From NCBI RefSeq assembly GCF_023573145.1, contig NZ_CP097636.1:1674001-1738000 (forward strand): a stretch of 64,000 nt of DNA, written 5' to 3'. Below the pieces are notes generated by a model. That model was not told the DNA's origin and did not search any database. It saw only the letters and a program-made list of their open reading frames with translations. The number at the start of each line of letters is the position of its first letter. The stretch's first letter is position 1. This stretch comes from Aquincola tertiaricarbonis. GTDB taxonomy: Bacteria; Pseudomonadota; Gammaproteobacteria; Burkholderiales; Burkholderiaceae_C. Made by a program: the position numbers and the translations under genes. Positions 27,583 through 36,950 of the stretch are shown in pieces.

Positions 27583-28604
27583 ACCGGCTGCTCGACCAGC
27601 TGCCGATGTCGGCGCTGCCAGGCGTGTCGACATACGCCCCGATCCTCGCGCGCACCGGCTGCAAGACGCTCGGCGATGTGCGCCGCTTGCCGCGCGGCGG
27701 GCTGAGTCGGCGCTTCACGAAGTCGCTGCTGCTGGCGCTGGACCAGGCCTACGGCCTGCAGCCGGTCGCGTTCGAGTGGGTGCTGGCGCCCGAGCACTTC
27801 CAGGCCCGCCTCGAGCTGCCCGGCCGTGTCGAGGCTGCCGAAGGCCTGCTCTTCGGTGCCCGCCGGTTGCTGACCCAGATGGCCGGCTGGCTGGCGGCGC
27901 GGCATGCCGGCATCACCGCCTTCACCCTCCGCTTCAAACACGACTTCCACCGCGCGAGCGAGGTACCGGACTGGGGCGAAGTCACCATCCGCACGGCCGA
28001 AGCCACGCGCGAGATGAGCCACTTCACCCGACTGCTGGGTGAACGCCTGGCCCATGTGCAGCTGGGCGCACCGGTGGAGGAGCTGGTGCTGGTCGCGGGC
28101 ACTGCCGTACCGCTGGAAGAGGTGAGCGGCTCGCTCTTGCAGGAGAAGAACCGCGAGGGTGAATCTGCCCAGCAGCTGCTCGAGCGCCTGGCCGAGCGCC
28201 TGGGACCCGGCGCCGTGGTGCGCGCCGAGGTGCGCTCCGACTATCGCCCGGAGTGGGCGCAGGAGTGGGTGCCCGCGACAGTGCCGCCCTCGGCCCACCG
28301 CGCACCGCTGCCCGACGTGCCCCAGCCCACCTGGCTGATGGCCAAGCCGTTGCCGCTGGCCATGCGCCGCGACCAGCCGGCCTATCAAGGCGCCTTGACG
28401 ACGGTGGCCGGCCCGTATCGGGTGGAAGCGGCCTGGTGGGACCGCAGCCACCCCGATGCCATCGAGACCGGTGAGCCGCAGCCCGCCCGCCGCGACTACT
28501 ACGTCATGGCCAGCGAGCATGGCGGCCTGCTGTGGGTCTACCGCGACCTGGCGCCCAGCCCGGCGGGCAAGCGCCGGTGGTTCCTGCACGGCATCTTCGG
28601 TTGA
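27234..28604 (+). CDS. imuB: ImuB, Y-family polymerase-like mutasome subunit
   Basis: The 456-residue protein is a Y-family-type polymerase homologue that lacks the usual catalytic acidic residues. ImuB instead acts as the hub linking DnaE2, ImuA and the beta clamp. Recognisable parts are AMAWWALQFTPKVALAEEGVLLE, LSASRRLFGGEQAL, the helix-hairpin region with ILARTGCKTLGDVRRLPRGG, and the little-finger-like C-terminal region. ATG at 27234 fits the expected start, although it lies within the imuA frame. The stop is 8 bp before dnaE2. Confidence 0.88.
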   Translation: MPSSTPLWMALLLSPPSGPDQASAPAAAQAVDAVDQRQAMAWWALQFTPKVALAEEGVLLELSASRRLFGGEQALRERVRAEALAMGCAAVGWGPTATGTLALTRCGVADGFAQPLNRLLDQLPMSALPGVSTYAPILARTGCKTLGDVRRLPRGGLSRRFTKSLLLALDQAYGLQPVAFEWVLAPEHFQARLELPGRVEAAEGLLFGARRLLTQMAGWLAARHAGITAFTLRFKHDFHRASEVPDWGEVTIRTAEATREMSHFTRLLGERLAHVQLGAPVEELVLVAGTAVPLEEVSGSLLQEKNREGESAQQLLERLAERLGPGAVVRAEVRSDYRPEWAQEWVPATVPPSAHRAPLPDVPQPTWLMAKPLPLAMRRDQPAYQGALTTVAGPYRVEAAWWDRSHPDAIETGEPQPARRDYYVMASEHGGLLWVYRDLAPSPAGKRRWFLHGIFG

Positions 28605-28611
28605 TCGCGCC

Positions 28612-31600
28612 ATGGAGTGGATGGAGCGCGCCACCGCGTCGTTGCTGGCTGGCACCGAGGGGCCGGCATATGCCGAACTGCACTGCCTGACCAACTTCTC
28701 CTTCCTGCGGGGAGCCTCACATGCCGAGGAGCTGGTCGAGCGTGCCAAGGCGCTGGGCTATGCGGCCTTGGCCATCACCGACGAGTGTTCGCTGGCCGGC
28801 GTGGTGCGTGCGCATGTCGAAGCCAAGGAACTGGGCCTGCCGCTGCTGATCGGCTCGGAGTTCCTGGTGCAGGCCAGCACCCCCTTCCGGATGGTGGTGC
28901 TGGCCACCAACCGCAACGGCTACGGCAACCTGAGCGAGACCATCACCCGGCTGCGGATGTCGGCGGAGAAGGGCACCTACCGCCTGGACTGGTCGGACCT
29001 GTGGCCCGGCTGGCTGGACGACTGCCTGGTGCTTTACGTGCCCGACCGCCGCGCCAGCGACGAGACGCTGTATGCCCAGGCCAGCTGGTTCGACCACCAC
29101 TTCGAAGGCCGGGCCTGGACCGCGGTGGAGCTGACGCACGGCCTGGACGATGCGGCCTGGCTGGCCCGCCTGCGGCAGCTGACGCACCTGACCGGCCTGC
29201 CGCTGGTGGCTGCCGGCGACGTGCACATGCACGTGCGCTCGCGCAAGCCGCTGCAGGACACGATGACCGCCATCCGCGTCGGCAAGCCGCTGGCCGAGTG
29301 CGGCCTGGAACTGCAACCGAATGCCGAGCGCCACCTGCGCTCCAGGCAGATGCTGGGCCAGGTCTATCCCGATGACTTGCTGGCGCAAACGCTGGAAGTG
29401 GCTCGCCGCTGCAGCTTCTCGCTCGACGAGCTGCGCTACGAGTACCCCGAAGAGGTCGTGCCCGACGGCGAGACGCCCTCGAGCTACCTGCGCCGGCTCA
29501 CGTACGAAGGCTCAGGGCGGCGCTTTCCGCAGGGCTTGCCCGCCAAGGTGCAGGCGCAGATCGAGCATGAGCTCGGCCTCATCGCCGAGATGCAGTACGA
29601 GCGTTACTTCCTGACCGTGTACGACGTGGTGCGCTTCGCGAAGTCGCGCCACATCCTCTGCCAGGGTCGCGGGTCTGCGGCCAACTCGGCCGTCTGCTAC
29701 TGCCTGGGCATCACCGAAGTCGACCCCGACCGCCTGAACGTGCTCTTCGAGCGCTTCGTCTCCAAGGAGCGCAACGAACCGCCCGACATCGACGTCGACT
29801 TCGAGCACCAGCGGCGTGAGGAGGTCATCCAGTACCTCTACCAGAAGTACGGCCGCGACCGGGCGGCTTTGACGGCGGCCGTCATCTCCTTCCGCGCCAG
29901 GAGTTCGATCCGCGACGTGGGCAAGGCCCTGGGCTACCCGCTGGACGTGGTCGACCAGATGGCCAGGAGCATGCAGTGGTGGGACGGGCGCGAGGTGTCC
30001 AAGGAACGCCTGCGCGAGGCGGGTGTGGACCCCGAAGACCTGGGCATCCGCCAGCTGCTGCGGCTGACGGCCGAGATCAGCGGCTTTCCGCGGCACCTGA
30101 GTCAGCATGTGGGCGGCTTCGTGCTGACGCGCGGCAAGCTCTCGCGCATCGTGCCCATCGAGAACGCCTCGATGGTCGACCGTTCCGTCATCCAGTGGGA
30201 CAAGGACGACATCGAAGCCCTGGGCCTGATGAAGGTCGACGTGCTGGCCCTGGGCATGCTCAGCGCCATCCGCCGGGCGCTGGACCTCATCGGCGAGCGG
30301 CGCGGCCAGGTCTTCCTGCTGCAGGACATTCCGGCTGAAGACCCGCAGACCTACGACATGATCTGCCAGGCCGAGACGGTGGGCGTGTTCCAGATCGAGA
30401 GCCGGGCCCAGATGGCCATGCTGCCGCGGCTGCAGCCTCGGCAGTTCTACGACTTGGTGGTGGAGGTGGCCCTGGTGCGGCCGGGCCCGATCCAGGGCGG
30501 CATGGTGCATCCGTACCTGCGACGCAGACAGGGACTGGAGGAGGTGAGCTATCCGCCGGGCCTGGAGCGCGCCGTGGGCCGCACGCTGGGGGTGCCCATC
30601 TTCCAGGAGCAGGTCATGCAGATCGCGACCGACGGCGCTGGCTTCACCCCGGGCGAGGCCGACCAACTGCGCCGGGCGATGGCCGCCTGGAAGCGCAAGG
30701 GTGGGGTGCAGCGCTTCTACGACAAGATCATCGACGGCATGACGCAGCGCGGCTACGACCGTGACTTCGCCGAAGCCATCTTCAACCAAATCAAGGGCTT
30801 TGCGGAATACGGCTTCCCGGAGAGCCACGCGGCCAGTTTTGCACTGCTTGTTTATGCCAGTTGCTGGATCAAGCGGCACGAGCCGGCGGCCTTCTTGTGC
30901 GCGCTGTTGAACTCGCAGCCCATGGGTTTCTACGCCCCGTCCCAGCTAGTCCAGGATGCGCAGCGCCATGGGGTAGAGGTGCGCCCGCCGGACGTGCTGT
31001 ACAGCGCGGTGGAGTGCACGCTGGAAGACCTGCCGCATGCGCCCGCGGTGCGCATCGGCCTGCAGATGATCGCCGGGCTGCGCGAGGCCACGGCCCAGCG
31101 CATCGCGCAGGCGCGCGAGCAGCAGCCCTTCACCAGCGCCGATGACCTGGCGCGGCGGGCGCAGGTCGAAGTGCACGAGGTGAAGCTGCTGGCCGCGGCC
31201 GATGCGCTGATGAGCCTGGCGGGCCACCGACGTCAGCAGGTGTGGGACGCGGCGGCGCTGATGGCAGCGCCTGCCTTGCTGCGCGACGCGCCGGTGGAAG
31301 AAGACGTGCTGGAGCTGCCCGCAGCACCAGAGGGCGAAGAGGTGGTCTTCGATTACGCATCGCTGGGCCTGACGCTGCGCCGCCATCCGCTCAAGCTGCT
31401 GCGCACGCAGCTGACCAGCAGAGGGATGTTCACCGCAGCGCAGCTGAAGACGCTGCCGGACGGACGCTTGGTCAAGGGCTGCGGCATCGTCACGATGCGC
31501 CAGCAGCCGTCCACCGCCAAGGGGGTGTCCTTCGTGACGCTGGAGGACGAGACCGGGGTCATCAACGTTATCGTCTGGCGTGCGGTGCGCGACGAGCAGC

Positions 31601-31746
31601 GGGCCGAGTTCCTGCAGTCGCGGCTGATGGGTGTGGACGGGGTGTGGCAGCGACAGGGCGAAGTGCAGCACTTGGTGGCGCGTCGGCTGGTGAACCTGAC
31701 GCATCTGCTGGGGCGGTTGGATACGGAGAGTCGGGATTTCAGGTGA
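28612..31746 (+). CDS. dnaE2: error-prone DNA polymerase DnaE2 (ImuC)
   Basis: The 1044-residue C-family polymerase is of normal length for DnaE2. It has an N-terminal PHP domain (ELHCLTNFSFLRGASHAEE, ITDECSLAGVV), the polymerase active site with GRGSAANSAVCYCLGIT near 352 and the catalytic aspartates in PDIDVDFE near 392, and later motifs including GFAEYGFPESHAASFALL. A helix-hairpin-helix and an OB-fold domain lie at the C-terminus (GVSFVTLEDETGVINVIVW). It extends past lesions together with ImuA/ImuB and causes SOS mutagenesis. ATG at 28612 follows the imuB stop by 8 bp; an earlier in-frame start lies inside imuB. Confidence 0.95.
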   Translation: MEWMERATASLLAGTEGPAYAELHCLTNFSFLRGASHAEELVERAKALGYAALAITDECSLAGVVRAHVEAKELGLPLLIGSEFLVQASTPFRMVVLATNRNGYGNLSETITRLRMSAEKGTYRLDWSDLWPGWLDDCLVLYVPDRRASDETLYAQASWFDHHFEGRAWTAVELTHGLDDAAWLARLRQLTHLTGLPLVAAGDVHMHVRSRKPLQDTMTAIRVGKPLAECGLELQPNAERHLRSRQMLGQVYPDDLLAQTLEVARRCSFSLDELRYEYPEEVVPDGETPSSYLRRLTYEGSGRRFPQGLPAKVQAQIEHELGLIAEMQYERYFLTVYDVVRFAKSRHILCQGRGSAANSAVCYCLGITEVDPDRLNVLFERFVSKERNEPPDIDVDFEHQRREEVIQYLYQKYGRDRAALTAAVISFRARSSIRDVGKALGYPLDVVDQMARSMQWWDGREVSKERLREAGVDPEDLGIRQLLRLTAEISGFPRHLSQHVGGFVLTRGKLSRIVPIENASMVDRSVIQWDKDDIEALGLMKVDVLALGMLSAIRRALDLIGERRGQVFLLQDIPAEDPQTYDMICQAETVGVFQIESRAQMAMLPRLQPRQFYDLVVEVALVRPGPIQGGMVHPYLRRRQGLEEVSYPPGLERAVGRTLGVPIFQEQVMQIATDGAGFTPGEADQLRRAMAAWKRKGGVQRFYDKIIDGMTQRGYDRDFAEAIFNQIKGFAEYGFPESHAASFALLVYASCWIKRHEPAAFLCALLNSQPMGFYAPSQLVQDAQRHGVEVRPPDVLYSAVECTLEDLPHAPAVRIGLQMIAGLREATAQRIAQAREQQPFTSADDLARRAQVEVHEVKLLAAADALMSLAGHRRQQVWDAAALMAAPALLRDAPVEEDVLELPAAPEGEEVVFDYASLGLTLRRHPLKLLRTQLTSRGMFTAAQLKTLPDGRLVKGCGIVTMRQQPSTAKGVSFVTLEDETGVINVIVWRAVRDEQRAEFLQSRLMGVDGVWQRQGEVQHLVARRLVNLTHLLGRLDTESRDFR

Positions 31747-31989
31747 GGGGAGAGTCAGCCTCCGCTTCACACCAATTGAGGAGACCTTCTCGAGCTTGTG
31801 AGCGAGCGGCGTCTGTCGGCCGCCAGTGGTCTGCACTGACAGGGACCCAAGTAACCGGGAGATGGTGTCGTGGAGCGAAGGTCACCGAGATGCGACGTGC
31901 ACCACGGTGGCATTACCCAAAGCCATGTTACCGCAGCATTATGACGTTCGACGTGCTTCGTCACTGAAGGGTGAGTCAGGGAGGTTGCT

Positions 31990-33810
31990 TTGAAGAAGAA
32001 AGTTGTGTTGTGTCTGTCGGGTGGTGGTTTTCGCGCCACATATTTTCATCTCGGCGTCGTACGTTGGATGCTTGAAACCGGTCTTCTCGACTCAACGCGA
32101 GCAATCTACTCGGTGTCGGGCGGGAGCATCCTCGCTAGTCACTTGGCGCGAAACTGGACTCAGATTACACAAGCCGGAGCCGATGAGCCACCTAAAGAGC
32201 GGCTCGCTGCGTTCGACAGAATTGCTGATGAATTGGTTAAATTTGGTCTGTCGGATGTGAGAGGAAGAGTGGTTAGACGATGGTTTATCTGGACGTTGAC
32301 ATTCGGATTGATCGCTTATCCCTTCCGTAAGGTACGCGGGTTGAAGGGGCAACTCACGCGATTCCGAATCACGGGACTTCTTGAGCGCGAATACGCCCGA
32401 CTATTAACCCGTGATTGGTGCTTTTCCGATCAGACTGTCGCTGATGCCCCAGCGTTCAACCTTCTCGCAACCAGTCTCACGACTGGCGAGCTTTGCGTTC
32501 TGTCAGCAGAGGGTGTCCGGCGTATTGCCTCCGGCTCTGGAGAGTCGTATCTCATGGAGAAGCGGCCGCCATCCGCCGCGTTGATGACCGCCGCGTCGTC
32601 GGCGTTTCCGCCGCTCTTCACACCCGTCGAACTGACATCTGAATTCCTGGGTAAAGAATCGCCCGAGATGATGGGCACAGATCCATTGCAGCTGACCGAC
32701 GGCGGCGTATACGACAATATCGGCCTAGGTGTTGCTCTGCGGGATGCTTATGCCGCTGGGTTGGCCGACCAAGTGACTTTTGTGGTTTCCGATGCTTCAG
32801 CGCCATTCGACTGGGAAGAAGGAGTATCGTTCACTGACCCGTTGAGCCGAACAGTCCGGACGACAGACATACTGATGCGACGTGTTGCCGAGTTCGAAGA
32901 GCAAACTAGTATTGAGCTCGCGGGTAAAGATGTGATTCGAGTCAGCATCGATGAGACTTCCACTGGCCTGTCCGCGGACGGTGCACTCCCAAAACCGATT
33001 CAGCACGCGCTGTCCAACATCCGCACTGATTTAGACCGATTCAGCCGCGTGGAAATGGGCGCCCTGGCCACCCACGGCTATACCTTGGCGCATTCAAAGA
33101 TGCATAGCCATGTATCGGGAGATGGCGGTCGCCCGTGGGCGCCTCCAGCGACGCTTGCCTCGCTAAAGGCGACGCGGGGACCACTGCTGCGCCATCTGGA
33201 CTCGGCGGCCAAGCGAAAGCTGTTTCACTTTACGCTCACCGATTGGACGTTTTATGTCTGCATCCTCTACGGCGCAGCAATTTTGATTTCGATGTGGCTG
33301 GCAGGGAATGCTCTCTACTTCAAGCGCTCAGATAAGGAGAGTATTAATGCCTCGATACGCCTGAATGAGGATCACATTGCCAAGCTACAGGAGACGAATG
33401 CATCGCTTTCAAACGAGGTGTTTTCGCTACGAGAGTCTCTGAGTGCCGCGCAGTGCCAGGTGCGACCCGCCAAGGATGCTACGCCGCCTCCACCGGCCAA
33501 AGTGGGTCGACAACAGGAAGTAATTTCGATCACTTCAAATGAACGGCCGAGCGGACTTGGTCGTAGCTATAGTGAGCCCTATGAGCTCTGTAGTCCTGTG
33601 CTGAAGGAAGGCCAGCGGATTGTTGCCAGCGAATTCCGTCTTGAGGGGGACCGCGCGTGCGGCGCGTGGTCAGAGTGCAAACCGACAGTGACGACGCCGC
33701 AACGAGTATGTTGGCAGTTCCGGCTGCAGGGTCACGATGAGTGGTTCCCCCCTCGTCCCGCGTTCAGTTCTGGCGTGCTCACGCTTACTCTAGAAACAAC
33801 AACGAACTAA
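31990..33810 (+). CDS. patatin-like phospholipase with membrane anchor and coiled coil
   Basis: The 606-residue protein begins with a patatin-like hydrolase domain (about residues 1-340). The oxyanion-hole glycines are in CLSGGGFRAT (8-17), the catalytic serine (Ser43) in SVSGGS and the catalytic aspartate near 237 in LTDGGVYDN. A single membrane helix follows near 415-435 (YVCILYGAAILISMWLAG), then a coiled coil (LQETNASLSNEVFSLRESL) and a C-terminal domain of about 110 residues with several cysteines and tryptophans. No signal peptide precedes the hydrolase, so the enzyme should face the cytoplasm, with the tail outside. The gene is more AT-rich than the core and lies beside IS remnants. 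Patatin enzymes in such islands are sometimes phage-defence effectors; here that is only context. Confidence 0.82.
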   Translation: MKKKVVLCLSGGGFRATYFHLGVVRWMLETGLLDSTRAIYSVSGGSILASHLARNWTQITQAGADEPPKERLAAFDRIADELVKFGLSDVRGRVVRRWFIWTLTFGLIAYPFRKVRGLKGQLTRFRITGLLEREYARLLTRDWCFSDQTVADAPAFNLLATSLTTGELCVLSAEGVRRIASGSGESYLMEKRPPSAALMTAASSAFPPLFTPVELTSEFLGKESPEMMGTDPLQLTDGGVYDNIGLGVALRDAYAAGLADQVTFVVSDASAPFDWEEGVSFTDPLSRTVRTTDILMRRVAEFEEQTSIELAGKDVIRVSIDETSTGLSADGALPKPIQHALSNIRTDLDRFSRVEMGALATHGYTLAHSKMHSHVSGDGGRPWAPPATLASLKATRGPLLRHLDSAAKRKLFHFTLTDWTFYVCILYGAAILISMWLAGNALYFKRSDKESINASIRLNEDHIAKLQETNASLSNEVFSLRESLSAAQCQVRPAKDATPPPPAKVGRQQEVISITSNERPSGLGRSYSEPYELCSPVLKEGQRIVASEFRLEGDRACGAWSECKPTVTTPQRVCWQFRLQGHDEWFPPRPAFSSGVLTLTLETTTN

Positions 33811-33859
33811 CAGAAGTCAGATCGAGCATGCAATCGCGCGCCGTGTGTCCGGTGCCGTG

Positions 33860-34045
33860 CACAAGCTCGGCAGCGGGTGATTGTCATGGACGGTTGAATC
33901 CGTCACCACGGCGCTGCGCGCCAAGCCAGTCTCGTTGTCCAACCCGATATGCAACTTAATGCCGAAGGGCAAGTGCTTGCTTTGCACGTCTGATGAATCT
34001 CGGCATCGCGCTGGCCCTTGGCGTTATCGGTCGAACTGGGGGCGC
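33860..34045 (-). pseudogene. IS5-family transposase internal fragment
   Basis: The sequence matches bases about 1847-2035 of the IS5 element in the same orientation, with many substitutions and small indels. It covers the GMKLHIGVDSETGLAHS region of the transposase. It ends where an IS481 remnant begins, so one element was inserted into or fused to the other. Confidence 0.65.
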
Positions 34046-34250
34046 CGTGCACCCTGACGAGATGATGCCCCGGCCAAGCAGTTCCTGCGTGACACGGTGG
34101 CCTACGCCAGCCTGGGCGTCACGGTGCGGCGCCTCTTGACCGACAACGGTTCAGCGCTCCGGTCCAAGGACTTAGTCGTCGCCCGCACTGCGCTGGGCAT
34201 CCAACACAAGTTGAACCGCCCCGGGTATCGCGGAGGCCCGTTGGTTTAAG

Positions 34251-35156
34251 TCAGACGGTCGCGGCCTGACCAGCGCGTTGTCGATGGTAGTTGGCCTCGA
34301 ACTCGGCCGGCGGGATGTAGCCCATGGGCTCCATCAGTCGATGGTGGTTGAACCAAGCCACCCATTCCAGCGTCGCCAGTTCCACCGCTTGCTTGGTCTT
34401 CCAGGGCCCCCTCCGGTGGATGACCTCGGCCTTGTAGAGCCCGTTGATGGTCTCGGCCAGGGCGTTGTCGTAGCTGTCGCCCTTGGACCCCACTGAGGGC
34501 TCAATGCCGGCCTCGGCCAAGCGCTCGCTGTAGCGGATGGACAGGTACTGCGACCCGCGGTCCGAGTGGTGCACGAGGCCATCACCTTCGGTCGGCTTGC
34601 GGTCGTACAGCGCCTGCTCCAGCGCGTCGAGCACGAACTCGGTGTGCATCGAGCTGCTCTGGCGCCAGCCCACGATGCGCCGGCTGAACACGTCCACCAC
34701 GAACGCCACATAGACCCAGCCCTGCCAGGTCGACACGTAGGTGAAGTCCGAGACCCACAGCTGGTTGGGCCGCTCGGCACGGAACTGCCGGTTGACCCGG
34801 TCCAGCGGGCACGGTGCCTTGAGGTCCGGAACGGTGGTGCGCACGGCCTTGCCTCGGCGCACGCCCTGCAGGCCTTGCTGACGCATCAACCGTTCGACGG
34901 TGCAACGGGCCACCGCCACGCCCTCGCGATTGAGCTGGCGCCAGACCTTGTCAGCGCCGTAGACCTGCATGTTGGCCTGCCACACGCGCTGGACCTCAAG
35001 CACCAGGCACGCATCCCGCTGTGCGCGACGCGAGCGCAGCGCCGGGTTGCGCTGACGGGATGCATGGCGCCAATAGGCCGACGGGGCGATCTGCAAGACG
35101 CGGCAGATCGACTCGACCCCGAACTCCTGGCGATGCCGGTCGACGAAGGCCTTCAG
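34251..35156 (-). CDS. IS3-family transposase OrfB, copy 2
   Basis: The 301-residue integrase-core protein matches OrfB of copy 1 except for isolated substitutions (VWQANMQ in place of VWRANMQ, RQRAGQ in place of RQHAGQ near the C-terminus). The DDE residues in [17 protein letters not shown] and ALAETING are intact. It overlaps the orfA stop, as expected for frameshift expression. Confidence 0.92.
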   Translation of the reverse strand: MKAFVDRHRQEFGVESICRVLQIAPSAYWRHASRQRNPALRSRRAQRDACLVLEVQRVWQANMQVYGADKVWRQLNREGVAVARCTVERLMRQQGLQGVRRGKAVRTTVPDLKAPCPLDRVNRQFRAERPNQLWVSDFTYVSTWQGWVYVAFVVDVFSRRIVGWRQSSSMHTEFVLDALEQALYDRKPTEGDGLVHHSDRGSQYLSIRYSERLAEAGIEPSVGSKGDSYDNALAETINGLYKAEVIHRRGPWKTKQAVELATLEWVAWFNHHRLMEPMGYIPPAEFEANYHRQRAGQAATV

Positions 35157-35476
35157 GACTTGAGGCGGCGGTCGAGCTCCGCCTGGGCGAAAAACGCGCT
35201 GGCCAGCTTCAGGATCTCGTTGGCCTTGCGCAGCTCTCGTACTTCGCGTTCGAGCTCCTTCACGCGCTCGGCCTCGCTGGTCGTCACGCCTTCTCGCACG
35301 CCGGCATCGACCTCGGCGCGCTTGACCCATTCGTTCAGCGTCTGCGGCACGCAGCCAATCTTGGGCGCGATGGACTCGATGGCCGCCCACAGCGACGGGT
35401 ACTCCCCTCGGTGCTCCTGCACCATCCTCACCGCGCGCTCACGCACCTCGGGTGAGAACTTGTTCGACTTGCTCAT
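35153..35476 (-). CDS. IS3-family transposase OrfA, copy 2
   Basis: The 107-residue helix-turn-helix and leucine-zipper protein is identical in sequence to OrfA of copy 1 at 8608-8931. It lies 50 bp inside the intact inverted repeat. Confidence 0.93.
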   Translation of the reverse strand: MSKSNKFSPEVRERAVRMVQEHRGEYPSLWAAIESIAPKIGCVPQTLNEWVKRAEVDAGVREGVTTSEAERVKELEREVRELRKANEILKLASAFFAQAELDRRLKS

Positions 35477-35852
35477 GGCTCAATCCTCTCAGAGTGTTGA
35501 GCCTCCTCGAATCCCGGGGCGGTTCAAGTTCACCCGGGCTTGTCGGCCCCAGACCAACGGCAAGGCTGAGCGCTTCATACAGTCGGCGCTGCGCGAGCGG
35601 GCCTATGGGCGGACCTCTCAGAACTCTGCGCAGCGCACCCTCACTTTGGCCAGCTTGCAGCATCACTACGACTAGCACCACCTGCACGCAGTTATCGGCG
35701 TCGCCTTCCCGATGTTCAGGCTCCTCAAGTCACGAAAGAACCTTGACGGTTCAGACCTAGACCACCGTGAAGTTGAAAGAGTCAGGACATCAATGAACTA
35801 GGGGTTGCGTGATTTTGACTAGGCCAGGTAAGTTTCACGATGGGAGGAGCTG

Positions 35853-36950
35853 ATGCCGAACCAACGTTTTGTCTTGGTTGGTGCCGCTGCCCTGGTTAGT
35901 TTCAATGCATTCGCCAGCGTGTCCGGGCAGGCGACATGTTGGGTCAGCGCCCACGGTGATCTGGGCACTAACGGTTATCAACTGAACGACGATTGCTTGA
36001 CCGTTGTGCCCGACTTTGTCGTGCCTGGGCTGAACCAAGGCCACCTTCAGTCCGGCGACAACAGGGACGAAACGTACGTCAGCGGCGGCGCAAGCGGTGC
36101 CGTTGCGAGCTATGCGCTGCGGGCGAGCTATGGCAATCTGGGTGTCGCAGTCCGCGCCACGAACTCATCGAGCTATAACGAGCGCGACGGCGTCCGCGAG
36201 AGCGGGGCGGCCGAGAGTTACGCGAACTCGGTGGTGTCGTTCGACGATGGGCTGCGGGTGCGAAGCAACAGCCTGGCCGACGGCCAAGCTATCAGGCTCG
36301 AGTTGTACGGCCGCATCGACGCCGACGACTTCCGCTTCAGCACGGCATCAAACCGCGCAACGGTCAACCATAGCTTGTATGCGTACGCTAGTCTTTCCGG
36401 TACGGGCGGTGTCGATTCGACCTTTGTGCTATGCATGGGAGATGCTGCCCAAGCGCCCGGATGTGACCGCGCGACATCCGGGTCGTTTTCGTTGATGGTC
36501 GACACATTCGTTGGCGCCCAGCTTCGCCTGAGCGGCTCTATGAGCGCGGTTGCCTGGACAACGACTTCGGCTGACGCTGCCAACCCGGCTGTGAGCGCTA
36601 GTGCATGGGTGGAGGCAATGGCTAGCCTACACACCCAACTGAGGTCAACGTCCGATGTTTTCGTCGTGTCCGAGAGCGGTACGAACTACGTCAGCGCGGT
36701 TCCCGAGCCTGCTGCGACAGCGATGCTTGGCGTCGGGCTTGTGGCGCTGGCCTTCGTGCTTCGCCGAAAGTTCTGGGGGGCATGGACGTTCGGGCTCAGA
36801 TCCCTCATTGATGGAAGAGGAAATGCGACCACAGCTAGCAAGGTGGTAAGTCTAAAGTTTGTCCCGACGCTGTCGCATACAGACGAGCGCGGCGCATGCG
36901 GCCAGACCGGATGCCAGCAACCAAGCCGAGGTTGGTTCCGGGACCGGTGA
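35853..36950 (+). CDS. PEP-CTERM sorting-domain protein with C-terminal read-through
   Basis: The product has an N-terminal signal peptide (FVLVGAAALVSFNAFASVSG), about 270 residues of secreted beta-rich sequence, and a PEP-CTERM signal: VPEPAATAMLGVGLVALAFVL followed by RRK. Exosortase normally cleaves here and the protein ends within a few residues. This frame instead runs 58 further residues without family character and overlaps the convergent PEP-CTERM gene by 99 bp, so the native stop was probably lost. No exosortase gene is in the window. It is likely exported to the cell surface or extracellular matrix. Confidence 0.78.
   Translation: MPNQRFVLVGAAALVSFNAFASVSGQATCWVSAHGDLGTNGYQLNDDCLTVVPDFVVPGLNQGHLQSGDNRDETYVSGGASGAVASYALRASYGNLGVAVRATNSSSYNERDGVRESGAAESYANSVVSFDDGLRVRSNSLADGQAIRLELYGRIDADDFRFSTASNRATVNHSLYAYASLSGTGGVDSTFVLCMGDAAQAPGCDRATSGSFSLMVDTFVGAQLRLSGSMSAVAWTTTSADAANPAVSASAWVEAMASLHTQLRSTSDVFVVSESGTNYVSAVPEPAATAMLGVGLVALAFVLRRKFWGAWTFGLRSLIDGRGNATTASKVVSLKFVPTLSHTDERGACGQTGCQQPSRGWFRDR

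Larger units (their letters stand above)
34212..35526 (-). mobile_element. IS3-family insertion sequence, copy 2 (inverted)
   Basis: A 1315-bp element, nearly identical to copy 1 but in opposite orientation. The terminal repeats are TGAACCGCCCCGGGTATCG and the complement TGAACCGCCCCGGGATTCG. It is flanked by direct AGT repeats at 34209-34211 and 35527-35529, a clean 3-bp target duplication. Both ends are intact, unlike copy 1, so this is probably the better-preserved transposing copy. Confidence 0.92.
34046..35740 (+). pseudogene. IS481-type transposase remnant, split by IS3 copy 2
   Basis: Two pieces on either side of the IS3 element join into one integrase-core frame. The left piece (34046-34211) reads LRDTVAYASLGVTVRRLLTDNG and LGIQHK. 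The right piece (35527 onward) reads FTRACRPQTNGKAERFIQ, then LASLQHHYD, a TAG, and HHLHAVIGVAFPMFRLL. The catalytic second Asp (LLTDNG) and the Glu (GKAERF) are visible. The N-terminus is lost and a stop lies in the C-terminal part. It was already a relic when IS3 entered, with an AGT target duplication. Confidence 0.75.

Noticed and set aside
26796..28748. 650-codon minus-strand frame over imuA and imuB
   Set aside because: It is the shadow of imuA-imuB, which match known families on the plus strand.
8558..35526. Composite transposon bounded by the two IS3 copies
   Set aside because: Copy 2 has its own target duplication inside an IS481 remnant whose halves join perfectly, so it moved alone. 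No duplication flanks the 24-kb block.
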